Of a stretch of 64,000 nucleotides of DNA, positions 38,291-50,960 are shown one piece after another. Both the position numbers and the translations under genes were made by a program. The notes under the pieces were generated by a model. The model was not told where the DNA came from and did not search any database. It saw only the letters and a list, made by a program, of their open reading frames with translations. Source of the DNA: Sclerodactyla briareus (lineage: Eukaryota > Echinodermata > Holothuroidea > Dendrochirotida > Sclerodactylidae); NCBI GenBank assembly GCA_026419785.1, contig JAODTK010002732.1:124001-188000 (forward strand). Reading direction: 5' to 3'. How positions within the stretch are numbered: the stretch's first letter is position 1; each line of letters opens with the position of its first letter.

Positions 38291-38664
38291 TTCAGAACAC
38301 AGTTGAGAGCGTGTCAATGGGGGCCATGTAGTCAAACGGTAGTGTGGAGGATACTCGAAATATTCTGAGGACCATTTGTGCCAGGGGGAAGAGATCATGT
38401 TACGCAGTTGGACAAAGTGTTTGGCTATGATGCAAGAGGGCTGGTTGTAAATGGAGGTGATACAGCCATGAGTGAGAGAAAGAATAGGCTATGGTGCAGT
38501 GATGCTCAAGGCATACACACAGCAAAGAGAGTCATAAGGCTAACGGAAAATAGTATTAGATACCAGGTCTCTGAGACATGGGGATTAGAAGTCAACGATT
38601 TTTCACCCTTCTCATCGGTCCCGCTTTCATTTTTACCGGTTTTTTTCACTTTTTTTTGTCTCGC

Positions 38665-39290
38665 CCGAATGGAATTCAGGAGGCGACTTAGTGGTCACTA
38701 TGGCGTTGTGTTGTGTGTGTAGTTGGTGTGTGCGTGTGTGTGTGGGTGTTGTGTGTGTGTGTCGTGTGTGTGTGTGTCACAACTCCTCGTGAGCAAGATA
38801 TCTTTCGAAAGGCAGTGCCAATTGCGACGTAAATTTTCAGGGTAGCATCGGGGTTGGGTGCAAACCGATTGATAGATTGGGCACGAAAGTCACTTAATTA
38901 AGGTAAGGTAATTAGCCTGTGTGTGTCTGTCTGTCGTCTGTATGTATGTCTGGGTCTGTCCGTCTCTGTCTGTACGTCTGTTGTCGTATGTGCGGTTAGA
39001 ATCTCCTGAACCGTGGGGGAGCATCATGCTGGGACTGTTGTGGAGGTGCTGCGTGTGAAGAGTTGCGATGTGCATCCACTTTTCGGCCAAAAGACCATTC
39101 TCATTTGCATAAAATTTGCAATTTAATGAAAATTGGTCGGAGGCTGTGTACACGATATCTCTTGAATAGTAGATGCAGTGGTGATGCAGTTCAGGGTATC
39201 TAAAACTATGAAGAGTACACGAATTGATCAGATTCCTGGCATTGTATATGCTAATTAAGTAGTATAATGAATAATTCTGCGGATAATTTT
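38665..39290. repeat. GT-rich dispersed repeat in copy A
   Basis: GGAGGCGACTTAGTGGTCAC, a GT tract (38705-38778), GAGCAAGATATCTTTCGAA, TTTTCAGGGTAGCA, then a TCTG-rich tract (38912-38970) and a CATCATGCTGGGACTG block. Homologous to 17556-17770 and 48680-49320. Confidence 0.8.
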
Positions 39291-39399
39291 TGAAGTTTGT
39301 TGATTTTGACGAAACTTGGTGGAGATTGGGGTTATCTATAGTCCCAATGAAATTTTACAGTAGGGAGAGGGCCCCGAGGTCATCAAGGGTAATAATCTG

Positions 39400-40910
39400 T
39401 CATTCAAGGTCACTTAAGGGTCAAAAACTGTTTGGCCGTAATCGAAGAATTGAATGTCTGTGAAGGCTGGAAGGGTCACCATTGTGAATATAATTGTTGA
39501 CCTGCAGCTGTGTGACCCTGACCTCAATTTGACCTCTGTCGGTGGTCATGTTTAAAGGTTGAGTCTGAAATTAAAATGTGCTTATTAAGGAGGTACAGGC
39601 ACAAAAATAGAAATGGTTATTTTGGATATGTGATCGACCTCTGTGTGCTTTATGGAGGTGGAGACCAACTCCCGCTTCGACCTTCGGACGCATACTTTGG
39701 TAATTTACAAGGGGTCAAAATTTAATTAATAGCTTTTTCGCAAGAACATTGGGCGTGGTTCAGGGAATGCAATATGCTTCTAGGAGCGGATGCATCCATG
39801 GAGAGTAACATTTTTATAAAAAACCGCCGATGTCATTGAAGGTCATCAAAGGTCACTTAGGGGTCAAATACTGAATTTAGACTTTTTGGCAATAAGCACT
39901 GGGCATGTTCACAGAATGCAAAATGTCTCCGAGGAGTGGATGTAACACAATGGAGAGTTACAATTTCATTAAAAATGCCAGTCCATTAAAGGTCATTCAA
40001 GGTCACGTAAGGACCAAAAAGCTGTTTCCTGGGCATAATCGGAGAATTGAATATTTGTGAAGGCTGGAAGGTTAACTATTGTCATATAATTGTTGACCGG
40101 CCCATGTGTGTGACCTATGACCTCAATTTGACCTTGTCGGGTGGTCATGTGGTTACTAAAGGTTGAGTCTGAATAATTGTGCTTATTTAAGGAGTAGGGG
40201 GCAAAAAAAAAGAAACTGGTTATGGTGGTATGTGATAGACCTTTGTGTGCTTCATGGAGGAAACCAACTCCGCTGCGATCGGAAGCATACTTTGGGAGTT
40301 ACAAGGGGTCAAAGTAATTAATAGCTTTTTTGCAAAAACATTAGGGGTGTTCATTGGAATGCAATAGCGTCTAGGAGTGGAGGACATCACATGCGAGAGT
40401 AACAATTTCATATAAAAACAGTCATGTCAGTGAAGGTCATCAAAGGTCAGTAGGGGTAAAAAAACGATATAAGTACTTTTTGGACATACACTGGGGCAGT
40501 TCATCAGAATTGCAAAATGCTCCTCAGGATGGTGTATCACTGGAGAGTGTACAATTTTCATAAAAACTGCCAGTCATTAAAGGTCATTCAAGGTCACCTT
40601 AGGGGTCAAAAACTGTTTGTGGCCATAATCGGAAATTGAATATCTGTGAAGGTGGAAGGTCACCAGGTGTTAATTGTGACTGCATGGTTGTGACCTCCTG
40701 ACCTCAATTTGACCTCTGCGGGTGGTCATGTGGTTAAAGGTGATGTCTTGAATAAATGTGCTTAAGTTAGGAGTTAGGGACAAAAAAAAAAACTGGTTAT
40801 TTTGGAGATGTGATAGACATTTGTGTGCGTCATGGAGGGAAACAAATACCGTCGATCCGAAGCATACTTTGGTAGTTACAAGAGGTCAAAGTTTAAATAG
40901 CTTTTTGAAT
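39400..40910. repeat. ~590-bp tandem units rich in AGGTCA (copy A, set 1)
   Basis: About 2.5 units with a repeat distance of 590-600 bp (ACAAGGGGTCAAA at about 39708, 40302 and 40880). Each unit has a CATTAAAGGTCATTC/AAGGTCAC block, TGAAGGCTGGAAGG, TGACCTCAATTTGACCTC, TTAAGGAGTTACGGGC and TTCGATCGGACGCATAC. AGGTCA half-sites recur as direct repeats with 4-base spacing, for example 40581-40596. Confidence 0.85.
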
Positions 40911-42399
40911 AACTAGGCGGTTCATGTGAATCTCATTGACACTTGGTGGAGATGGTACACTTGATCCGATAAATTTTAACAACAGTGTTTAAGGTCCATC
41001 TTGAGGTCATTTAATGTGAAATGTGCATAAATTCCACAATTTTTCGAATTTTGTTTAAATGGCGATAACAATGGAATGAAGCAGCTAGGGTGCTCGTAGA
41101 ATGTGTATGGTAATTTTGGGTTCAGTAATCAAACAACACTCTATGAGACAGGTCAAAGGTCAAAGGTCAAGTTTTAAGAAATGTGCTTATTTAGGAGTAC
41201 GTTACAGGCCAAAGAAATTTAAAAAAACCGTCGATTTTGGATATGTGATGTTCTATATCTGATACCTAGAGAAACAACTCCCGATTCAATCTGAACTGCG
41301 CTTAAAGTACAAGGGGGGGGTGGTAAAGGTTGATTTAATACCTTTTGGGGAGATAGCATAGGGTGGGTGTACCTGATGACATAATGCTTTTGGGGCTTGG
41401 TGCTCAAATTGAGGCAAGCATTTTTCATAAAAACCGTATGTCATCAAAGGTCATTCGAAGGTCAAGAAATGCCAAATATTAAACATTTTCTGCAATCATT
41501 TTTAGTGACTGTGGTTATATAACTGAAATCGGGCATGCTGATATATTAAGGTAACATTTCTCATGAAAAACGTTATGTTCATCCAAAGGTCATTCATGGT
41601 CACTTGGACCAAAAACTGTCAAAAAAACCTTTCTGCAACAAGCTCCAGAGGACTGTACGGCTACCTTCCTAAAGAATGGTTTAGGTCTTGGGGAACCTAG
41701 CTGGACCAGAATGATGCTGAAATCGCTTCTTATAGCATGCCTCAATAACAAATGTTTTACTCATTTTCAACCCCTCGGGCATGTTATTTCCATTCATCCT
41801 AACTAGTATTCCCATCCGTGACAGACGAGATTTCATCAATTGTCAAAACCTGCCTTTTTTAAATTGAGGTTCACATCAGCCTGTCTAACCCGGCTGGGCC
41901 CCATACACTGACCATATAAAGGTAAACACTCAGTCATTGTTTACTACTACCCGGCACCTATTCAAGAATGAATGGTGTGTCAAGGGTCACCTGCAGTAGC
42001 TCTGGTGTGTGAGATGGGGGGTGGAGGGAGGGTAATCCCTCTTATATAGTCATAGCTTCCGCCAGTAGGGCGGCAATCCCGGCATGACTCCTAATTAGAT
42101 GGCTTATTCCACTCTAGCAGGGGGCATGTGAGAGGGGGGTGGGTGTGAATCTCCTAGGAGTGAGGAAGTATAGATGTACAAAGGGCATACTCTTGATGCT
42201 AGATAGGATAAACTTAGAGATGTAGGGTTCATTTACATTGTTTGGACAATAACAGTAATCTGAAGGGAATATTAACGCAGTAAGATTGTTTATAATGGGG
42301 AGGGTACAGTAGGGTGTTGTCAATGTGGCAATGAATGTTCGAATATTTAAGAGGTATGGGGATATTAAAGCAACATAGGGAATGTCAGTGTATGTTTGC
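40911..42399. repeat. AGGTCA-rich and unique modules of copy A
   Basis: A triple AGGTCA direct repeat with 1-base spacing lies at 41150-41169. Then come CTTTTGGGGCTTGG and CATCAAAGGTCATTC modules to about 41640, and a low-copy module around 41700-42110 ending in TCCTAATTAGATGGC. All of it is repeated at about 50960-52490. No gene recognised. Confidence 0.7.
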
Positions 42400-42465
42400 A
42401 TGGTGGACCAAGGAGAGAAATCACTGATCGCGCACCAGGCGAGACACTGAGGGCGATGCCTGTAT
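42400..42465. repeat. Conserved hairpin module, site 2
   Basis: CACTGATCGCGCACCAGG, CGAGACACTGA, GGGCGATGCC. Followed by ATTGTTTAGGCT and ATTACGGATGAACCGT. Confidence 0.7.
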
Positions 42466-42589
42466 ATATTCATTGTTTAGGCTAGGAGCAAGATTACGGA
42501 TGAACCGTATTGGATATGGTGACTTGGTTTGGCACATAATGCGCGGATATGATGGGAGATGAACTGATTAGATTTCAGGTGAAAATAGG

Positions 42590-45130
42590 GTCATCAAAGG
42601 TCAATTCGGGTCAAAAAAAATGTTGTTTTGGCCATAAAACTTGGGAAGCAAAATGTCTGCCGAGGTTGCGGGAGAGGTTGCACCATTGTGATTCACTCGT
42701 TGACATCATCTGTGTGGACCTTGACCTCAATTTGACTTTTCCAGGTTTTTGCCGAAACAAATCTTCGTGGCCATTTTCGGATCTCAAAGGACCTTCTGAT
42801 CGAACTGGACCATAATTTGACCCATGTGACCTTTGTGTGTAAATATCAGGGTCAAAGTGTTTCAATTTGAACATTAAGGCAGGTTAGATGTTCGTAGTGA
42901 TTGTCATGGTGATTTTTAAAAACAGCAGGTCAAACTACCCTGAATATGAGGTCAAAAGGTCAAAGGTCCAAATGGTGAATGAAGGTGCTTATTTAAGAAG
43001 TTAGAGTTATGGCCAAAGAAAATTACAAATGTCATTTCTGTAACCCATTTGGATATGCAGAGCTCTGTGTGCTGAATAGACAAAAACAAACTCATGCTTA
43101 AATCGGGCACTCGGTTCTCAAGGACGAGGGGTCAAAGGGTGGTTTTATACATTTTTGGCAATAGCATCGGGCCAGTATACTTTGGGAGACACTATGCTTG
43201 TAGGACCTGCGTGCATTCTCAATCGAGAGTAAACATTTTCATAAAAAAACTGACAGTCATCAAAGGTCATTCAAGGTCACTTCATGGAGGAAAAAGTCAT
43301 ATTTTCGGAGACACCCTACACTGACATGTTGGCCAATGTTGAAATTTGCAGGACAGGGTTGTTACGTATGTGGAGAAATTTTCCATAAAAACCATCATGT
43401 ATAACAGGTCATTCAAGGGCACTTATGGGCTAAACTGACAAATAGTATGTGTTCCTGCAAAACTTACAGTGACCTTTCCTGATGGGTTTTATATTTAGGG
43501 ACAGGGTGTAACCCATCTAGGGTTACATTTTTTAAAAAAATGGTCATGTCATCCGAGGGTTAATAAAGGTCAATTTGAGGTCAAAAAAAATATTTTTGTT
43601 ACTGATCCGGCAATAGCAGCTGGGCCGTGTTCATCAGAATACAAAATGCTCTGGAAGTGGAGTATAAATGGAGAGTTACAATGTGCATTATAAAAAATTG
43701 CTATGTAATTGAAGGTCATCCAAGGTCAGTGAAGGGGTCAGAAACTGTTTTCTGGCGATAATCGGAAATTGGATATCTGTGAAGGCTGGAAGGTTCACCA
43801 TGTATATAATTGTTGACTTGCATGTGGGGACCTTTGACCTCATTTGACCTCTGCGGGTGGTCATGTGGTGAAAAGTTGAGTCTTGAATAAATGTGCTATT
43901 AAGGAGTTACGGGCAAAAAAAATAGAAACTGATTATTTTTGGATATGTGATAGACCTTTGTTGTCTTTATGAAGGGGACCAACTCCCGCTTCGATCGGAA
44001 CTACTTTGGTGTTACAAAAGGGGTCAAAGTTAATTTAATAGCTTTTTCGCAATAACATACGGCGTTAATTGGAAATTAATATGCTTCTAGGAGTGGATGC
44101 ATCACATGGAGGGTAACAATTTTTATAAAAACCGCGCTGTCATGGGGTCAGCAAAGGTCACGTAGGGTCAAAAACTATTTTAGTACCTTTTGGCAAATGC
44201 ACTGGGCATGTTCATCAGAATGCAAAATGACTCCTAGGAGTGGATGGATACATGGAGAGTTACAATTTTCATAAAAAACTGCAGTCATTAAAGGTCATCC
44301 AGGTCACTTAGGGGTCAAAAACTGTTTCTCGGCCTAATCGGAGAATTGAATAATCGTGAAGGCTGGAAGCGGTTCACCATTGTGATCTAATTGTGACCCA
44401 TGCATGTGTGTGACCTCTGACCTCAATTTGACACGCATGTCAGGTGGTCATGTGGTTAAGTTGATATTGAATAAATGTGCCTTAAGTTTAAGGAGTTACG
44501 GGCAAAAAAAATAGGAACTGGTATTTTGCGGATATGTGATAGGACTTTGTGTGCTTTATGGAGGAAACCAATACTGCCTTCGATCGGACGCATACTTTGG
44601 TAGTTACAAGGGGTCCAAAGTTTTTAATTCAATGCTTTTTCGCAATAACATTAGGCAGGTTCATTGGACTGCAATATGCTTCTAGGAGGGATTGCATCAC
44701 ATGGAGAGTAACAATTTTTATTAAAAACCGCCATGTCATTGAAGGTCATTAAAGGTCACGTAGGGGTCACAAAACTGATTGTAATACTTTGTGGCAATAG
44801 CACTGGGCGTGTTATCAGACTGCAAAATGCTCTTCAGGAGTGGATGTATTCACATGGAGACAGAGTTACAATTGGTCATTAAAAACGCCATTGTCATAAA
44901 GGTCATCAAGATCACTTAGGGGTCAAAAACTGTTTTCTGCCGTAATCGAGAATGGAAGATCTGTGAAGGCTGGAAAGGTTCCCATTGTTATAATTGTTGA
45001 CCTGATGTGTGTGACCTCTGACCTCAATTTGACTCTGTCGGGTGGTCATTGTGGTTAAAGGTCGAGTCTTGAAAAATGTGCCTATTTAAGGAGGTAACGG
45101 GCAAAAAAAAAAAAAAAAATAGAAACTGGT
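42590..45130. repeat. AGGTCA-rich modules and ~590-bp units (copy A, set 2)
   Basis: The left part (to about 43560) holds GTGACCTTTGTGTG and CATCAAAGGTCATTC modules. The right part has further ~590-bp units of the set 1 type (GGCTGGAAGG at about 43786, 44362 and 44967). It ends in a run of A at about 45103-45120. Copy B equivalent is 52690-55210. Confidence 0.8.
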
Positions 45131-46829
45131 TTTGGCAAAGGGGATATACAAGTGGCGGTTTCTACCGCAAGGCGGTGTCTAGTTAGTAATGGTAATTAGC
45201 CTATTTTAGGTAAACTATTGTTCAGGCTCGTTAACAAGATTACAGAGAACCGTGAGGTGCTATGGTTGACTTCGTTTGGCTTTGGCACATAGATGCTGGA
45301 TATAATGTAGATGAAATGATTAGACTTTCAGCGTCAAATATGCTAATTGGGACGTTAATTTGCATAAGTTATGCGAAATCACAGGTTCATCAGATTTTTC
45401 CATTCCATCACCACTCAATTATGTGAATAGAGCACTCTTGGGATTATTCACTAATAAAATTGTATTATTTCACACAGTAGGGGGGGGTGGAGAACACGGG
45501 AGGGCATTCAGGTTGGTCTAGTTCGCATGTGTTTCCCAAATTCAAAGTGGTTGGATTTTCCTGAAGCGTGAATTGGTATGGGCTACTTCGTTTATCCCCC
45601 AAATGTAACATAAAATTGACTCACGTCCACTGGCGGTTATGCAGGTGTTATTTATAAAATTGTTCATTCATGCAATGTTCAAGTTTGTGAATTCCCATGT
45701 ATTAAGTGTGGTTCCTGAGATATGTGAAATGAGCAAAGCGTCAATAGAAAGTTGAATATGTGTCTTAATTTGCATTATTCAGGCGATCTTAGTCACATTC
45801 TTCCACAAAACTATACTTCTTCACCTTCAGTAGACATTGTCCATATCAGCTCCTTACGAATTTGAATGATCACCTGATTAATAGGGTGCTGTTAAATGTG
45901 CTATACCAAATGAATTCAAGCAGCAACACAGTAAATTTCCGGTAAACTGTTTTCATGGGGACTATTAGATGGAAACCATGAGCGCGCAAACCAGGCGAGA
46001 CACTGGGGGCACGACGCCCTGTCAAGATATCCCCCCATTCCAATGGCTGAATGATAATTTTTAAAATTGTAGCAGTTGTAAATTAAATTAAAAAAAAAGG
46101 CACACAAATAACAACGTTCCCATGCAATCAGCCCAAAAAGTCAATTTTAGGGGAAAAAAAAAAAAAAAAATGATTTTTGGCCAAATTTGAGAATTTTGAA
46201 AATCTGGTCGTTTTTGGGTATATGAGGATGGAGGGACTGCATTGATTCCATAATTATCATTAAGAAGGTACAAAAGTACAAACCAAAGGGTTTTTCCCAG
46301 CATTTCGGCTTGTAGAATGAACTGAACTTCCATGAATATGAATATATGTTCTGAGGAAAAAAAAAAAGAAAAATGGCTGTTTTCAGATTATTTTGATAAA
46401 TTTTGCCATTTGACAACGGGCGAAAATAGAGGAAGCAGGAACAAATGAAGTAGTTGCACATTGCGATGAGATCCTGCAAAACCCAGAGATTGCCCTCTGT
46501 TTTAAATTGCGACGTAGACAAATTAGGATGTGATTAGAGGTAGGTGTATTAGTAAGAATCTGCGAGGGACAGAATATCTGGAAGAGTCGATTTCCGCCCA
46601 TCCAATTCACCCATATTAAGTGAAATAAACAGGTTGAAAACCATTAAGGAAGAGAAGGAGGAATGTTGATTGGGTATCATAATGTTATTATAAATGATTT
46701 TATCAATATTGCATTCACATTTCTAGGAGTTGCCTTCACTTTTGAAAGTGTGACCCAACAGACAATAAACTCTGTGCATGGATACTGTAGAAAATTGTTA
46801 AAATCAGCTCTGTAGTAGCATGACTAACG
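45131..46829. repeat. Right-hand modules of copy A
   Basis: Holds the AAGATTACAG..GAACCG block, a hairpin module at 45930-46025, and a module with GAGAATTTTGAAAATCTGG and ATTGCGACGTAGACAAATTAGG. All of it recurs in copy B. The part from about 45765 recurs also in copy C. Open frames here are not kept between copies. Confidence 0.75.
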
Positions 46830-47112
46830 CATTGCACGGCGGCATGTGCAACCACCTTGCAGGATACATGCGCATCAAATTCACACAGATGCTTATGGCT
46901 TTGCTTTTGCACAGTGCATGTGTTCTGCTTGACAATGCATGTGCGTCCAATTGCACAGAGTGCATGTGCAACACCTTGCACAGATGCATGCGCAACCACC
47001 TTGCACGGATGAATGGCAACCACTCTGCACGGAGAAGGTGCAAACCACTTTGCCGGATGAATATGCAAACAGTTTGCAGGATGCATGGGCAAACCAGTTT
47101 ACACGGGATACA
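46830..47112. repeat. 26-bp hairpin minisatellite, copy A
   Basis: Steps of the type CACCTTGCACAGATGCATG followed by TGCAACC. In the best units TTGCACA and TGTGCAA are exact reverse complements around GATGCA, so each unit can fold on itself. Related arrays are at 57225-57545 and 59765-60110. Confidence 0.85.
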
Positions 47113-47432
47113 TGGCAACTAAGTTGAATGACCGCCGTGCAATACTTTGAATGAACGTAGGCAAACTTTTTTGGGGGGTTCGTTTGGAAGGCCAGGTAAA
47201 AAAAACTGCTTGCATAAGTTAAATAATCCTAACACCTGAGGCCTGTAAGCCGTCACGGAGTGGAACCTGCAGAGTCGCGAGACTCGCAGTGAGGGTGATG
47301 TCAACATCCAGCCCAGCATAACTGATGTGGGCTACTGTTTCTGGTCACTGGCTGAAGTAAGGGCGACCGCGTGTACAGAGGAAGGATGTGCATGGAGGAC
47401 TATCTTGATTACAGTGGTCATGTGAATAACTC

Positions 47433-47830
47433 CTCAAGAGGCCTGCTGTCTAACCATGCACCACCCCTAATCGGGATCTGCCCTAATCGATTCATCAACC
47501 ACCTCACCCACCAGTCGGCGTCCTCTGCCTTAAAGAGCCTGTTGTCTGGGGAGCATCTACCTGAAGACCCGGGACATTGTTGCTTACAACCTTCTAAGAG
47601 GTATGCCTTTGGACCACCTACCATAGAAAAATTCACATGTGCGGACATTGCTTCCAGTTAACCCTCGAACTCTAAGAATTGTTTGCAAGGGAAGCAAAAA
47701 ATCACTAAAAGCAGATCTCCATAAGGCTGACATTAAAGACATACAGAAGATGAGAAGGCAACAACATCACAGGTGTATTGCAAGACTTCCAAGAAAAATA
47801 TGATGCTCTATTTCCAGACCGGATACCAAA
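47433..47830 (+). mobile_element. Helitron fragment duplicated in copy B
   Basis: Matches 37419-37820: FINHLTHQ, LKSLLSGEHLPEDPG and EKFTCADIASS are readable in one frame at about 47490-47660. No Rep motif is present upstream in copy B, which shows that the duplication breakpoint cut the element. Confidence 0.8.
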
Positions 47831-48089
47831 CGAACGACTGTATTAAATGCAAACAGATCAACTTTTTATGCTCATTAGCAAGATTTCAGCATGAAATATG
47901 CTAATTAGGTGGTCTAATTTACAAATTTTATGTGATTGGCATTTCTAATAAGGTTAATGGGTTGGACTTTTCACTTAGTTGTTAGTTTTCACATAGTTGT
48001 TGAATGAAACTAACATCTTCACCCATTCATGTATAATAGGCTGGTCAATTGATATTTCCTAATAGTAAGACAGTGTTGCTCCCAGGGTA

Positions 48090-48300
48090 TACCTCCTCTC
48101 TTGCGAGACATGCTTTTACCTCGAAGGGACACCCTCCTCCCTCGAAGGCAAGTTCCTCTTTCGAAGACACCATCCTCCCCTCAAAGGAATCCTACTCTAT
48201 TGAAGGACATGATTCTCCCTCAAGGAAAGCGCTCTCTTTGAAGGACAGCCTCCGCCCTGAGAGGATACTCTGACTCCCTCTGAGGGACCCTCCTCCTCCA
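48090..48300. repeat. ~22-bp minisatellite in copy B
   Basis: Equivalent of 38085-38290, with CTCGAAGGGACACCCTCC and CTTTGAAGGACAGCCTCC steps. Confidence 0.8.
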
Positions 48301-48679
48301 TCTGATTTCAGAACCCAAGTTGAGAGGCTGGTCAGATGGGAGGCATGTAGTCAAAAACTGTAGATGTGGAGGATACTCGAAATATTCTGAGGTACCTTTG
48401 TGCCAGGGGGCAGATCAGTTTACGCAGTTGGACAAAGGTGTTTGGCATGTATGCATAGAGGGGCTCTGGTTGTAAATGAGTGAAACGCCCATGAGTGAGA
48501 AGAATCGGCTATGGTTGCAGTGATGCTCCAGGCATACACACACAGCAAAGAGAGCGTCCATAAGCTAAAGGAATAGTATTAGATTACCAGTCTCCTGAGA
48601 CATGGGGGATTAGTAGGTCACACGTGTTTATCTCATGGTCCCGAGCTCATTTTTACAGGTGTTTTCACTTTTTTTGTCT

Positions 48680-49320
48680 CGCCAGAATGAAATTATGGAG
48701 GAGACTTAGTGGTCACTATGAGTGTGTGTGGGTGTAGTGTGTGTGTGCGTTGTGTGTGTGTGTTTGTGTGTGTGTGTGGGTGTGTGTCACCCAACTTCCT
48801 CGTTGAGCAAGATATCTTTCGAACGGCAAGTTGCAATTTGCGACGAACTGTTCAGGGTAGCAAGGGTGTTGGGTGAACACGAGCTGATTAGATTTGGGCA
48901 CGCAAGTCACTAATGAAGTAAGGTAATTAGCCTGTGTGTGTCTGTATGTCCGTCTGTCTGTTGTCTGTCTGTCCGTCTGTCTGTCCGTATGTATGTCAGT
49001 CCAATCCGATGCGGTTAGATATCTCACACTAGAACGTGGAGCCATCATGGCTGGACCTGCTTGTGGAGGTGGCGTGAAGAGTGGCCGAATGTGCATCCAC
49101 TTTCGGCCCAAGACCATTCGCATTTGCAATACAATGCATATTAATGAAAAATTGGTCGGGGCTGGTTACAAGATATACTATTCGAAGGTAGATGCAGTGG
49201 TGATTTGCCGTCAGGGTATATAAAACAACTATGAAGAGTACACGATTTGATCAGATTCCTGGCATTGTATATGCTATTAAGTAGTTAATTTGCAGAATTC
49301 TGCGATATTTTTGAGTTGTG
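48680..49320. repeat. GT-rich dispersed repeat in copy B
   Basis: Equivalent of 38665-39290, with a GT tract at 48721-48788 and a TCTG-rich tract at 48931-48998. Confidence 0.8.
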
Positions 49321-49399
49321 GATTTTGACGAAAACTTGGTGGAGATGGGTTATCTATAGTCCAAATGGAATTTTACAGTAGGGATGAGGGACCCCAGAG

Positions 49400-50960
49400 G
49401 TCATTCAATGTTACTATCTGTAATTCAGGTCACTTAAGGGTAAAAAACTGTTTTCTGGCCGAATGAAAGAATTGAATGTCTGGAAGGCTGGAAGGTTCAC
49501 CCATTGTGTATAATTGTTGAATGGATGTGTGGACCTCTGACCTCAATTTACCTCTGTCGGGTGGTCATGTGTTAAAGGTTGAGTCTTGAATAAATGTGCT
49601 TATTTAAGGAAGGACGGCACACAAAAATAGCAACTGGTTAATTTTGGATATGTGAGAGACCGTTGTGTGCTGTATGAAGGAGACCAACTCCCGCTTGATC
49701 GGACAAAGGCTACTTTGGTAGTTAAAGGGGTTCAAAATTTAATTTAATAGCTTATTAGCAATAACATTGGGCATGTTAATTGGAATGAAATATGCCTTCT
49801 ACGGAGCGGATGCCATCACATGGAGAGTAACAATTTATAAAAACGCCATGTCATTGAAGGTCATCAACAGGTCACTTGGGGTCAATATGAATTTGTACTT
49901 TTTGGCACTAGCACGGGAATGTTCACAGAATGCCAAAAATGCTCCAGGAGTGGTGTATCACATGGAGAGTTACAATTTTCATAAAAAATGCCATGTATTA
50001 AAGGTTCATTCAAGGTTCACTTAAGGGTCAAAAACTGTTTTCTGCGCCAGAACGGAGAATGAATATTTGTGAGCTGGAAGGTTCACTATTGTCATATTAA
50101 TTGTTGACCTGCATGTGTGTGACCATTGACCTCAAGTTTGACTCTGTCGGGGGTCCATGTGGTTAAAGGTTGAGTCTTGAATTAATGTGCTTATTTAAGG
50201 AGTACGGGCAAAAAAATAGAAACTGGTTATTTTGGTATGTGATAGACCTTTGTGTGCGTCATGAAGGGAAAGCCACTCCCGCTTCGATCGGACGCATACA
50301 TGGTAGTTACAAGGGGTCAAGTTATCAATGTAATAGCTTTTTTTGCAATAACATTAGGCGTGTCAATTGGAATGCCAATAGCTTTAGGAGGGATGCATCG
50401 AATGGAGAGTAACCAATTGTCATAAAAACGTCATGTCATGAAGGTCATCAAGGTCCGTCGAGGGTAAAAAACGGATTATAGTACTTTTTGGCAAAGCACT
50501 GGAATGTTCATCAGACTGCAACATGCTCCGAGGAGTGGATGTATCACCTGTGAGAGTTACAATTTCATAAAAACTTCCAGTCATTAAAGGTCATTCAAGG
50601 TACTTAGGGGTCAAAAACTGTTTTCTGGCCCATAATAGGAAAATTGAATATATGTGAAGGCGGAAAGTTAACCATTGTGATATAATTGTGACTGCACTGT
50701 GTGTGCCCCCTCTGACCTCAATTTGACCTCTGTCGGGATGGTCATGTGGTTAAAGGTTAGTCTGAAAAAGTGCTTATTAAGGAGTTACGGGCAAAAAAAA
50801 AAAAACTGTTATTTGCGATATAGTGAAGACCTGTGTGTGTACTTCAGGAGGATACCAACTTCCCGCTTCGATATTCCGGACGACATACATGGTAGTTACA
50901 GAAGGTCAAACAGTTTAATTTAATATGCTATGCTTGACGCCAAAACCTAGAGGCGTGTTC
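49400..50960. repeat. ~590-bp AGGTCA-rich units (copy B, set 1)
   Basis: Same units as 39400-40910. GCTGGAAGG or its equivalent lies at about 49486, 50073 and 50660. Confidence 0.8.

Larger units (their letters stand above)
37419..47432. repeat. 10-kb segmental repeat, copy A
   Basis: Copy A starts at CTCAAGAGGCCTGCTGTC inside the Helitron and runs to ATAACTCCT just before the same sequence returns at 47433. Module order is: Helitron remnant, 22-bp minisatellite, GT-rich dispersed repeat, ~590-bp units, AGGTCA-rich modules, hairpin module, second set of ~590-bp units, second hairpin module, 26-bp minisatellite, then a unique tail. Copy B follows head to tail with the same order. Differences are mainly single-base indels. 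No coding gene apart from the Helitron remnant is recognised inside it. Confidence 0.88.

Noticed and set aside
46736-47127. Cysteine-rich overlapping frames on both strands, also at 57162-57446 and 59656-60040, at first suggestive of a secreted repeat protein
   Set aside because: They are readings of the 26-bp self-complementary minisatellite in several frames. Frames are not kept between the three arrays.
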